Below are positions 48,223 through 58,500 of a stretch of 64,000 nt of DNA, piece by piece. This DNA comes from Phycomyces nitens (taxonomy: Eukaryota; Mucoromycota; Mucoromycetes; Mucorales; Phycomycetaceae). The stretch's first letter is position 1; every line of letters begins with the position of its first letter. Made by a program: the position numbers and the translations under genes. Location: positions 8,866,001 through 8,930,000 of the forward strand of contig JAHRBC010000001.1 of NCBI GenBank assembly GCA_022702545.1. The letters run 5' to 3'. A model generated the notes under the pieces. That model did no database searches, had not been told where the DNA came from, and saw nothing but the letters and a program-made list of their open reading frames with translations.

Positions 48223-50654
48223 ATGGTGAGCAAAATCACCCTTTAATCTATCATCAAACTAATCTAGCCTCGAAATCCGAAGCATGATCTGGCAGATGAA
48301 CAACCAGGTGGGACCATCTCAATCAAAGGACCAACCAAAGGAGATGATGCCTGGAAGATCGTCGGCAGTCCATCCCGTCGAGGAAGTCTGGCCATGGCTG
48401 TCCATAAAGACAAAAGCCCAGCCGCCTCTCCACGCCAGAGCCTTATTGACACTCTTGAACTTGCCGACAGTAGACGTGTATCCATCTCTGGCCCAGATAT
48501 TCCTAGTCTCAACGGCCTGGGTGGAAATATAAATGGTATTGGTGGAAATGGTGTCAATACTTGGGGATCCTTTGGTGGTTTCCAATGGGAAGGTCCCTCG
48601 ATATTCGAAGAGGACATAAAGACTCCTGCCTTTAATGACTGGAATCCTGCTCCAGACATGATGGACCCCCACGGTCTTCCCTACGAAAATAGTATCCTAT
48701 CCGTCCCAATGCTCCCCAACGTTTCTCTTGAACCAATCTATCGTCAACAACGCAGTCTATCTTTTTCCATGGGCCAAGACCCTGCCTTTTTTGGCTACGA
48801 TGACTATGAAGATGCCGAAGAGCGAGCAAACAAGTATCGCAGCTCATTAGCCACCATGGAAGAAGAGGAAGAAAATGAAGATGAAGGCTTCTTGGACGAC
48901 CTTGCCCAACTCAATGCAGCCCGTTTCCGTGCCCGCTCAAAATCTTCAGGCGCTGCGTTTGGCCTCCTATCCTCCGCCCAGCACTCCCACCTCTTGGGTT
49001 CAGAGAGTCATATGCGACGAGGATCTAACCAGGACGACAGCCAACGAAGACGCTCTTCGCTCAGCTTCACAGGCCAGCCAATGTACGCCCAGATGTCGAT
49101 GGGTGACAAAGAACGTCTTGAGATTCTCCAAAGGCGTCTATCCCAAGGTCCTACGGATTACACGTTCCCAGAAAGGTATGAAACAATCAAATCAGTAGCC
49201 AGTGAATGAGGAACATGCTCGTGTTCATAAACTAACAACGTCGTGCTTCCTCTAGCTACTCAAATATGGTACTTCCTCGACGACCTTCGTTAACCATGCA
49301 GCAGCCTGTCCGTCCAATGAGTAGCCTCCATCAAATTACTGATCAATTAGAGCAGACCCATCTTCGTCACGAATCTCCTCTTGGTGGTGGATTTTCCCCC
49401 ATGCCATCTTTTCGCCCTGATCTATTCCAACAGCATCAACAATCTCCTCATAGCTATGTATCGCAGCAACCTCCTCACTTTCTGCATCATCCCACCCACT
49501 ATATGTCCCATTCCTCCCTACCACAGCAACAATCACAATCACAAGCTCAAGCTCAAGCTCAAGGTCAAGGTCAAGGTCAAGGTCAATCTCAAGCCCAGGT
49601 TCAGTCTCAGGCCCAGGTTCAGGCGCAGTCCCAATCTCAGGCCCACGCCCATGCCCACGCCCACGCCCAAGCACAGGCACAAGCACAGGCACAGGCTCAA
49701 GCACAGGCTCAAGCCCAAGCACAGGCCCAGGCCCAAGCACAAGCTCATGCTCATGCTCAAGGACAAACTCAACAGGCTCAACAGGCTCAGCAACCTCAGT
49801 CTCAAGGACAGTCTCAGCAGCAAAGCAACCACCAAAATTACCAACAGAATCATCATCACAGTCAAAAGCACCAGCAACAACAACAGCAGCAACAACAACA
49901 ACAGCAGCAGCAACAACAACAACAGCAGCAGCAGCAACAGCATCATCAGTCAAGACAACCACACCAAAAATACCAGTCTCTATCTGGTTCCACTTCAACT
50001 ACCACACCAGCAGATGAGTCATTCGAGGCAGACTCTCGTCTCTACCAAGACATGGGCAAAGGTGTACCTCTCCACCGACTTCCTGTAGATGCACCTCTTT
50101 ACATGGTCGAATTCAAGGCTGGAAGAACCGATTTCTTTTATGTTCCTGACAATGCTGGTCAATTGCGCCCCAATGTTGGTGATCTGGTGATTGTAGAAGC
50201 TGATCGTGGCAAGGATCTCGGCAAGATTGCATTGAACACCCTGACATTGGAAAAGGTCAAGGAAATGCATCTCCAGAAGCAGCAGCAACAACAACAGCAA
50301 CAGCAACAACAGGATGGTAACAATGGAAATGGTCCAAATGAGTCTGGCGACAAGATGAGAGAGCTTCATGTAAAGCGAATCTATCGTCTGGCAGCACCCG
50401 AGGAGATTGGGCTGCTGCTAGTCAAGAGCCAGGACGAACAGTGTGCCCTGGTGGTTTGCCAACAAAAGACAAAGCAGCGCAAGTTGCCAATGGACGTTGT
50501 GGACGCAGAGTACCAATGGGACCGTCGTAAGCTCACCTACTACTTTGTGGCCGACCGTCGCATTGACTTTAGAGAACTGGTCCGAGAGCTATTCAAGATC
50601 TACAAGACCCGGATCTGGATGTGTGCCGTCAACCCTCCAAACGAATCCTCTTGA
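48223..50654 (+). CDS. PSP1: PSP1 C-terminal domain protein
   Basis: Fungal PSP1 family; in yeast a Gln/Asn-rich suppressor of DNA polymerase alpha mutants and P-body-associated (known). Exons 48223-48225 (ATG only), 48268-49175 and 49256-50654 close at 769 residues. Starting at the one-codon exon keeps a good upstream frame (PRNPKHDLADEQPGG) open; otherwise the start would be ATG 48394. The middle is QA/QG dipeptide repeats and polyGln. The PSP1 C-terminal domain fills the last 200 residues: YMVEFKAGRTDFFYVPD, GDLVIVEADRGKDLGKI, VKRIYRLAAPEEI, then YYFVADRRIDFRELVREL. A polyGln insert (about 50280-50312) splits the domain. Confidence 0.87.
49540..49955 (+). repeat. In-frame QA/QG/HA dipeptide and CAG/CAA polyGln repeats
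   Basis: Hexamer units CAAGCN / CAAGGT / GCCCAC encode alternating Gln-Ala, Gln-Gly and His-Ala, followed by about 25 Gln codons mixing CAA and CAG. Confidence 0.9.
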
Positions 50655-50988
50655 GTAGTAGACTTTTTCTTTTTATTTTATTTTATTTTCATTTATTTTC
50701 TTTACTGCTTTCCTTGTATTGTATTTACATTTCTATAACCATTACCTTTTTGACCCTCTTCTTCTACACAAATGCGCGCACGCACCTTCCATACAGTCTC
50801 ACTCCACTTTTATATCTTATATATATATATATATCTTTTGAATTTTTTTAAAAACAAAACCAAAAAAAAAATAGAGCAAAGAGAACGACAAAATGATAAA
50901 AAAAACAGATGATGGAAATTACAGAAGTATATGTTGAGGGGGGGTGTATAGTAATAAATGTCAAAAGCACGGCTTTTTCTATTGGCTC
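50655..50988. other. 3' spacer between convergent PSP1 and CDT2
   Basis: 334 bp of T/A-rich sequence with a TA run at 50818-50834 and an A-rich stretch near 50850. No gene. Confidence 0.6.
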
Positions 50989-52871
50989 TTACCGATCGCT
51001 TACCCGTCCAAAGGTCTCATTCCACAACCTCACACTTGAATCATCCGAACAGCTGGCAAACTGTATAAATATTGCATCCAAGTGTTAATTATTCACTTTT
51101 TCTTCTTCTTTTTCTTCTCATTCTTGGTTATTTAACAGCCGTACCTGTTTAGTAGAGGTTCTTGACCATGCTACAGACGAGACTTCGTGAGAATGGCCTT
51201 TGAATTGGTATGCCTTTTGCTTGGGATAGTCGATTTCCCAGGCAAAAATCGAGTTTGTACTGGATCCCGAAAGAATGAACCGGTCGTCGTGAGAAATGGA
51301 CATCTTTATGTAAAACGAGGCTGTTCGAAAGTCAGGATCGGTATAGCGACGGGCAAGTCCTGTCAGGTTGTTTAGGTGGTGCATGTATACACTCTGATCC
51401 ATGCAGATGCTAAACAGGCGTGTTCCTGTCGAGTCAATCTTTAGGTCACTGATGCCGCGTGCACCACCAGACGTCGTTTCTTCTAATGGGCTCGCGTCTC
51501 TTCCAGCCCTACAGTCCCATAGCTTAATGGTTCTTATAGAGTTGTCAATAGGATGTCAAAGTTGGTTGGATAGTTACCCGTCATAGCTCCCAGAGGATAC
51601 AATCAACTCTTCACCATCCCTGACAAACAATGCAGACGTTACTGGTCGGTCAGGCTATGTAGGATTTGTTGTTAAAAAAGAAGAACCATTAACCCAAGTC
51701 TTGGAATCCAAAATGAGCCAAACTTACAGCAGGTCGTTTAGACAAGGTTCGCTGCTTCTTTTGCTTGCGACTTTGCTCTGAATGTGCATTCTTGACGCTT
51801 TTGATCGGTCGATACATCGGAAGATCCAGACCCTCTTCACTCAAGGTACCCTTCATCTGGAACCTGGTATCCCAGATATTGAATGATCCGTCTTTAGAGG
51901 CAGTTACCAATAGATCTATGGACACAATTAGGCATCAATTAGGCATCAATTAGGCGTCAATTAACTGGTGGATAGATATCTTACTTGGATTTACGGGATG
52001 CCAATGAACAGACTTTAGGCTCATTTCATGGCCCTCGAAGCACGACAGCCGTTCCTGGGTCTCTACATCCCACAATATCATCAGCTTGTCCGCAGAAGCC
52101 GTGGCCTGGATCCAAATAGTTGATTAGCGTCCAGATGAACAATGAAATAAAGAAAGGCTTACAAGAAGTTGATCGTCTGGACTCCACTTTACATCAAATA
52201 CGGTATTTCCATGGGCATAGAAAGTCGAATGATATTCAACTTTAAGACATGTGCAAATCAGCAAAAAGTATATATGTATATATATTTGTATTTAAAGATG
52301 ATGATAATAATAATGATAATAATAATTACAACATTTATTTACAAGACTTACGATCTTCAACATCACTACTCTTGTCTGTCCGAATCAATGTTACCCGTCC
52401 ATCTTCATCTGTCACTGCCAACAATTGGCCTCCAACAACAGCTTAAAGACCAAAATACATTTACATACACCCATAACGTTGGATTTTTGGGTATGGTTGT
52501 TTTAGAAGAAAGAAAGAAAAAGTAAATGTTCAAGACACCTTGATTGTGATTTTGTCAAGGATTCAATTCTTACAATGAGCATAATCACATGCATAAGGAA
52601 TGCACCGCCTGGAATCCGGGTAATAAAAGTTGTACGTCTGATCGTCGCGGTTTGTTATCTGCCGTAGCAGACTACAACTAGGGACTTTATTTGAATCAGC
52701 CAAATCTTTACTTTATTTTCTTTTTCTTTCTATAATGATCAACGGCCAATTCACATGGACACACAGTTTATATAGTTGTGGGCTCAAATAAAACTTACTG
52801 GCTTGGTTTCTTTGGAGATACAACGGGTCTCTTGTTGATCGCAAGGTGAGTCCACGATATACGCTGCCCAT
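50989..52871 (-). CDS. CDT2: CDT2/DTL-like WD40 substrate receptor of CRL4 ubiquitin ligase (N-terminus uncertain)
   Basis: With DDB1-Cul4, Cdt2 recognises PCNA-bound targets (Cdt1, Set8/Spd1 types) and destroys them in S phase. Clear exons (minus): 52677 or 52671-52574, 52441-52352, 52239-52163, 52105-51985, 51915-51728, 51654-51578, 51532-51145, 51060-50989. The WD40 propeller shows LLAVTDEDGRVTLI, VFDVKWSPDDQLL, ILWDVETQERL, LLVTASKDGSFNIWDTRF, a basic insert after blade 4 as in DTL, GSYDGTIKLWDCR, LFSICMDQSVYMH, FILSGSSTNSIFAWEI, HSHEVSSVAWS and CSDDSSVRLWNE. Joining to the ATG at 52871 (MGSVYRGLTL) over the consensus donor at 52798 breaks phase. The other frame there (INKRPVVSPKKPS) joins in phase but has no ATG, so an upstream exon is possible. 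Confidence 0.82.
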
Positions 52872-53265
52872 TAAAGGATTGATGAGGGGGGAGGGGTGTA
52901 GATTGAATTCAACGAGATAATAAATCCTTTTGTCCTTTACGATTATGTATAATAAACAAATAAATTAAATAAATAAAATTTCGCAGATTTAAATAGAGAT
53001 TTATATAAATGATTATTGTATAATCATCATTTGTATCCAAATTGTCAATAGACAAAATAATAATAATAAAAATAATAATAATTATTATTATAAACGGGCA
53101 CGTCAAATAGAGATCGTCTAGATAACCCTTTGGATGGCCATACTAAACCAATAGAGACTCTTAAAACTCAATGTAGCCAAGAATGAATTGATATTTTATA
53201 TTTATCAATAGTATTTTCTGTCCCGACCAATCCCCAATAAAGAACCTCTTTCTCTTATATTACTC
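52872..53265. promoter_or_regulatory. Divergent (possibly bidirectional) promoter CDT2 / CTF8
   Basis: 394 bp between the outward-facing starts. A CCAAT element occurs at 53228-53232 (in CGACCAATCCCC) near CTF8. I see no ACGCGT (MCB) box. An AAT tract lies at 53055-53090. Confidence 0.5.
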
Positions 53266-53705
53266 ATGGTCCATGCTGTGATTTGCCCCGTGTCTGACTC
53301 ACAAACCAACCAAGAGCTGGTCTACCTTGATTTCCAGGGCAGTTTTTCTACAGATCAGGATGCGTTGGTGATGAATGTGGCGATTGGTGACATTTCGTTT
53401 GAAAAGGTAGAAACATAAAAAAAAGAATGAATCAATAATCTGCTCTCTGATTGACATCTTCAAAGGACACGGCGCTTTTGGTGATTGGCCACCAAAGACT
53501 CGAAGGCAAGCGCGTTGGACTCCTAAAGCCGTTTGCAGTCATTAGAAAGAGAACCGGTTTGGAGAGTACGGTGGGTGGCTTTTCTGCTGCGGTTACCTAC
53601 GACGTGGTTTGCTTGATCAAAGAGAAATACGTGTTCTCGAACCGGCCTGGATTGATTGTCCAAGAGAACAGCCGAGGTCTTAATAAAGCGGTCCAGCGAC
53701 AATAA
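53266..53705 (+). CDS. CTF8: Chromosome transmission fidelity protein 8 (Ctf18-RFC subunit)
   Basis: Small subunit of the alternative clamp loader Ctf18-Dcc1-Ctf8-RFC, which loads PCNA and supports sister-chromatid cohesion. Exons 53266-53406 and 53466-53705 close at 126 residues, the family size. Family pattern: N-terminal VHAVICPVS, ELVYLDFQGSF, then DTALLVIGHQRLEGKRVGL, the hallmark LKPFAVIRK, and a C-terminal TYDVVCLIKEKYVFSNRP. The start ATG follows a CTCTTATATTACTC leader. It sits head-to-head with CDT2, whose product also works on PCNA. Confidence 0.9.
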
Positions 53706-54119
53706 AACATAATCTCTCACGTCAATATTGACTGATTATAGGCAAGTGCTGGTTATAGAGAGAAGACAAAGATGATATGATTATGATCTATTGAGTCATT
53801 TGATTGAATGTTCTACCACTAAAACAACTGTTTTTGGCTGTAAAAGAAGCAGGTTAGAAGAGGGCCTGGGATGGGATGGGGGAGAAGATCCTGGACCTCC
53901 TTTTTTGATTTCAGTGATAAAATGAATTTGCACAATGCATGAGAAACAACAAGTTGTTTAAATTTATATTATTTTTGTTTCTGGCAAGCATGGGAAAATA
54001 ATAATAATAAGAATAATAAGGATACGGATAATATATATATATATATATATATATAAAGTCCAACGATCCGTAAACGCCAAGATTATATCTTGCACTTGTT
54101 CCTCTTTACTTTTTTTGAA
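53706..54119. other. Spacer CTF8 to GATA gene
   Basis: 414 bp; TA array at 54031-54056 about 65 bp upstream of the GATA-gene ATG. No gene. Confidence 0.5.
54031..54056. repeat. (TA)n microsatellite
   Basis: About 13 TA units. Confidence 0.9.
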
Positions 54120-55046
54120 ATGCAAAGTAAGCATCCCTGGACCCACCCTAGTAGATCTAATATCATAATCACCACAGATATGTGCTCTTCTCTGTGTGTC
54201 AATGCACTGACCATGTGTGACAAGGAGGAAATGAACTCTCCCGACCAAATGTCGATCATTTCCGACTTCAATGTAGCAACTTCTTGTAATCCTCAGCAGG
54301 CGATGCTTGCCATGGGGGGTTATAGCTATCTAAACTACAACCACATGGATTACAGCTACCCACCCGACACCCCAGTCTCGGTCTCCAGCATGTCTTGGTG
54401 GCCGCCCAACGAAAGCTACTTTGAGAAGCAAGAAACAGAGAGCACTGGATACCTGCCCGAGCACTCGAGACTACTCTCCAAATCACCCTCGACTGAGTCT
54501 GTCAAATCCAAAAAGAAGAGTTCCAGCCGCAACAAGGATGTCAAGCGAAAGTGCACAAACTGCGGTGCAAGAAACACCCCGTCATGGCGTAGGGGACTCA
54601 ATGGCGGCAAGCTGCTTTGCAATGCCTGTGGACTCTAGTAATGAACCAGAGATATCTGTCTTGAAGCTAACATCACTTCATAGTGAGCGTGTCAATGGAA
54701 AGAAGCGCAAGGTGATGGTCCAGCCAGACGGCTCAATCAAGGTGGCAAGAGGCGATGACTCTGAACACGGCAAATGTGCAAGTTGCCTGACTCAAGAAGC
54801 CAAGCGCTGGTGCAAGATTGAGGGCCAGCTGTTCTGTACGTACTCTGGAGCCATCTGCTGTGCTGTGCTTTGCTCATCTTTGCTCTGCTCTACTCTGACG
54901 TGACGTGACGTGACGTGACCTGATCTAATACTTGTTTATTAGGCACCCGCTGTTCCCCTCGGCCAAATGGCCCAAGAAGTCGAAAGTCTTGTCCTAAAGA
55001 GCTCGAGGCCAAATCTGTTACACTGGGTCCTCGTTGGGAGTCCTAA
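54120..55046 (+). CDS. GATA-type zinc-finger transcription factor with a second, divergent Cys cluster
   Basis: DNA-binding regulator. The proposed exons 54120-54126, 54178-54637, 54684-54835 and 54943-55046 close at 240 residues. The first finger reads CTNCGARNTPSWRRG, then LLCNACGLY; its last Tyr codon is split by a 46-bp intron, so without splicing it appears to stop at CGL. A basic stretch follows (ERVNGKKRKVMVQ), then a second cluster, CASC, 16 residues, CTRC, with RWCKIEGQLF inside, itself crossing an intron. The first finger is of the ETPSWRR type seen in yeast Gat/Ecm23-like factors. The 51-bp first intron is a multiple of three and could be retained (257 residues, QSKHPWTHPSRS inserted). 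Confidence 0.8.
54895..54920 (+). repeat. (TGACG)n pentamer repeat within a GATA-gene intron
   Basis: CTGACG followed by four GTGAC-type units; each junction creates TGACGTGA, close to a CRE half site. It lies in the last intron (54836-54942). Confidence 0.85.
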
Positions 55047-55592
55047 TGAAACCTCATAATTTTTTTTTTAATTTTTTGAATTCTTCTAGTCCAATCAAAT
55101 CCTGTATTTACGGAGAGGGAAATAAAGTAAAATTTTTTTTTGACAGGCGCTTCAATGTCATCACTGCCTATCTCTTTCTGCTGTAAACCTGTCAAACCCT
55201 GTTGTTGTTGTTTTCTTTAAATATATAAATAAATATAAAAAATTAGCCAGCTCAGTTTGGATTTCGGGCATCTTGTCAGTGTCAGCCCTTGGACTTCTTG
55301 CAAGAAATAACCTTGTCTTTAAGCGCTTGAATACCTGGGCTGCCAGTGTACTTTAAACAATTGCTGCAAATTCCCTCCAAAAAGTAAAGGGATCAAACCC
55401 TTTTCAGGGTCCGCCATATCCAAAAGACTAACAAGGCGTGAAAAAAAAAATAAAGTGCAAGAAAATGAGTCTCTCTTTCTTTACTGTCTCTTTCTCCGAC
55501 TGTTAAAGTACCCTGCCAGAACAAACACCAGTCGCCATACCTTGTTCTTTTGCTCCAAACCCTCCTTTTAAATACACATCCATTCTCTTTAT
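55047..55592. promoter_or_regulatory. Spacer and promoter of the GDS1/APSES gene
   Basis: 546 bp with T-tracts (55061-55075, 55131-55141), a GTT repeat at 55201-55210 and a CTTTCTTTACTGTCTC stretch near 55475-55498. No gene. Confidence 0.5.
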
Positions 55593-58500
55593 ATGCTACC
55601 CAACCACCCACAGTTGCCAACCGACCAAAGTAGCACAGGCTCCAAGCCACGACCCAGTCTGCCAGTCTCAATACACCCAGACGACGCAAAAGATAAGGTG
55701 TTTACGGCTATCCTCAAGGCGCTTCTCAAACAAGGCAACAAGCCAAGCTCCCCAAAGGAACTCGCAAATGTCATTGTGAAGTACAAGTACGCAACTCTTG
55801 GGTAAGAAAACACAGAAAACAATCCAATCATCATACCATCATTATTCTATCCTAACCCCCCCTTGCCTGTCTTTGTCCCCATTCTCTCTGTTATCACCTT
55901 GGAACCGACTACACCACTTCAGAGGCGCAACTCCTTTTGCGACTGTATCGTCTCGGATATCCCAGCACTTTAAGAGAGCAGCAGAACACAATCCTCCAAG
56001 AGCTCCTCTCTTGGCAAAACATGTCGACCAGAACCATTCCCGCAAGATCAACTATTCGCTAGCAACAGATAGCCTAGCCTCCAAAGACACCCATGAATCT
56101 TCGTCTGGTTTATCATCGGAGGATGAAGACCGCCAAGAACCCCTGCAGACCAATCTAACCACATCCCCACCAACCACAGAAAACGATTGTGTGTCTTCAC
56201 CTCTGGCCGTCTCTACTCGCCACAAGCGTCGTACTCGCCAGTCTCCGTCAGATACCGAGGATGCTGATGATGAAGCCGACGAAAACCCCACACCAAAACG
56301 GCCGTGCACTTCTACCACACCTACCCAGGAGCAAGAGAGAATGGAGGATACCAAAGACCCCAAAGGCTCAGACAGTGAGGCAGAATACTCGGACTATTAT
56401 GAGGAAATGTTGAGAGGAGACGAGACAATGGCGGATATCGAGGTTACCCGCGATCGCCGTCGATCGTCTGTACTAGCCCTTCGAAGATCAAGCATGCTTC
56501 CACGTGAATCATCTCCACGCCAGGCTCGCAAGCAATCAGTCTCGTTCCACAACTGGCTCAATGAACATGATGCCTGGGCACCCTTTCAATTCGACGAAGA
56601 GTTTAATAGCGTGTTTATGGCCGATCAATCTCAAGATACCGACCTCCATCATCTAGCTGTCGATCCACCCGAATCCATATCGCCCTCTGAATTGGATAGC
56701 TACTTTGATTCCAATACCTCTTCTAATCCACCACTCACCAACGGAATCAACTCTCCAACCAACCACCTCAGCCCTCACAATCCTACCAATCCTACCAATG
56801 CCGCACGCACCCGCAAGAGTTTCTCTGTCACAAGAGACAAACCCTTGTTGCAAAGGGCATTGATAGCCAGCACCAGAGCCGGCCAGCAAGACGACCATCT
56901 TATTCATCGAAGAAAGTCATGGCCAGAAATCAAGCAGGAAGACACAAAACACGATGATATGGAGAACGATGGCGATAATGAGCAAGACGAAGACGACGAA
57001 GACGACGAAGACGACGACGGCAATAGACCAATGATGTATGAAGATATCCAGCACAACTTTCGAATCAAGATCAAGACGTTTGGGAATCTTCAGTGTTATG
57101 AACTCGATTCGCCCAAAGACATTCCAGATACCAGAATTCTGCGATTTATTGCTTCGTTGGACGGTGTGAGTGAGCATGTGGCCCTACGGACTCGCCATGC
57201 AGACGGAAAGATGCGCAACCAAATCAACCATGGCAAATCCAGTCAGGGTGGAATCGGCAGCAACAGTAATGGAAGTATGAATTATCAATATCTGGACCAG
57301 GGCTACGTGAATGCCACACAGCTCAGAAAGGCTGCACGGCCTGTACTGGGCAAAGGCACGTTTGATGCTGCAGCAGAGGCAGAGGATGGGCGTGTGGTTG
57401 TGGTGATTACCAAAGGGCCATTGGAGTGTCGGGGTGCTTGGGTTCCGCTCAGTCGGGCACGCGAATTGGTGGAAGAGTTTGAGATTGAAAGTTCGATGAG
57501 TTTGACTATGCTTCTGAGCGACAATCCTCTGGTCGCAGCAAAAGACACCCCAAAGCGCCAAGTGCATTCTCCAAAGGCGCCTGCACCAATGAATTCCATT
57601 CCACCTGCCAATTATTCACCAGCAAAGCCAATTGAGCGTATAGCTGAGATCAAGAAGGAGCAAGTAGAAATGTCATCTCAGGAAATGTCAGACGATGATT
57701 TTGTACGATTTGAAGAGGATGAAGAGGAAGAAGCACAAGCCAAGGCAGAGATGGAAAGGCAAATCAAATCAAAAGCTCAACAACAAGCTCAACTGCAGGC
57801 CCAACAGCAGGCTCAACAACAGGCTCAGCAACAAGCTCAACTGCAAGCCCAAGCCCAAGCACAAGCTCAAGCTCAACAGCAGGCTCAGGTTCGAGCTCAT
57901 GCCCAGGCCCAAGCTCAGGCTCAACTTCGAGCACAACAACAATCTGGACAACCACAGCAGATGTTCAACACTTCTTCAGAATCATCCTCGCCTTCAACGT
58001 CAGAAGATACCAAGGTTGTTTTGCAGCCAACTCAATTGAAGCCAGTGATGCCTGTGGGTCCTAATGGACAGCCTCTATCAGCAGCTGACTTGCTAAAGTC
58101 CATGAATATCCAGAGCCTCAATCTTTCTGCCCTTCACCAAATGACCACCGCTATTCCTGGGCTAGCACACCTCACTCCAACCTTTGATCTTGCTCGTTCA
58201 CTGGCAGCGTATATGCAGACTATGCCCAAACCATCCTCTTCCCCCTCGCTCGCATTTGATCTCAAGTCAGCCCTCGCTCGATTTCCAGCCCTAGAGGCAT
58301 TGATCAAGAAAGACACCCTAATGGCCGCTGCTGCTGCTGCTGCTGCTGCTGCCAATGCGGCCAATGCTGCTGCTGCCGCCGCCGCCGCTGCCAATATCAA
58401 CAATAGTAACATGAACCACTCTCCTGCTACGGGTGCTGTGACAGCACCCGTCTCAATTACTTCCATGCCCCATTCAAACGGGCTTTCCAATTCCAATATG

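Noticed and set aside
49539..49946. Poly-leucine type minus ORF
   Set aside because: Antisense reading of the PSP1 QA/polyGln repeats.
54638..54683. Premature stop making the GATA gene a pseudogene
   Set aside because: A 46-bp GT-AG intron removes the stop, completes the CGLY codon and keeps phase through two more exons.
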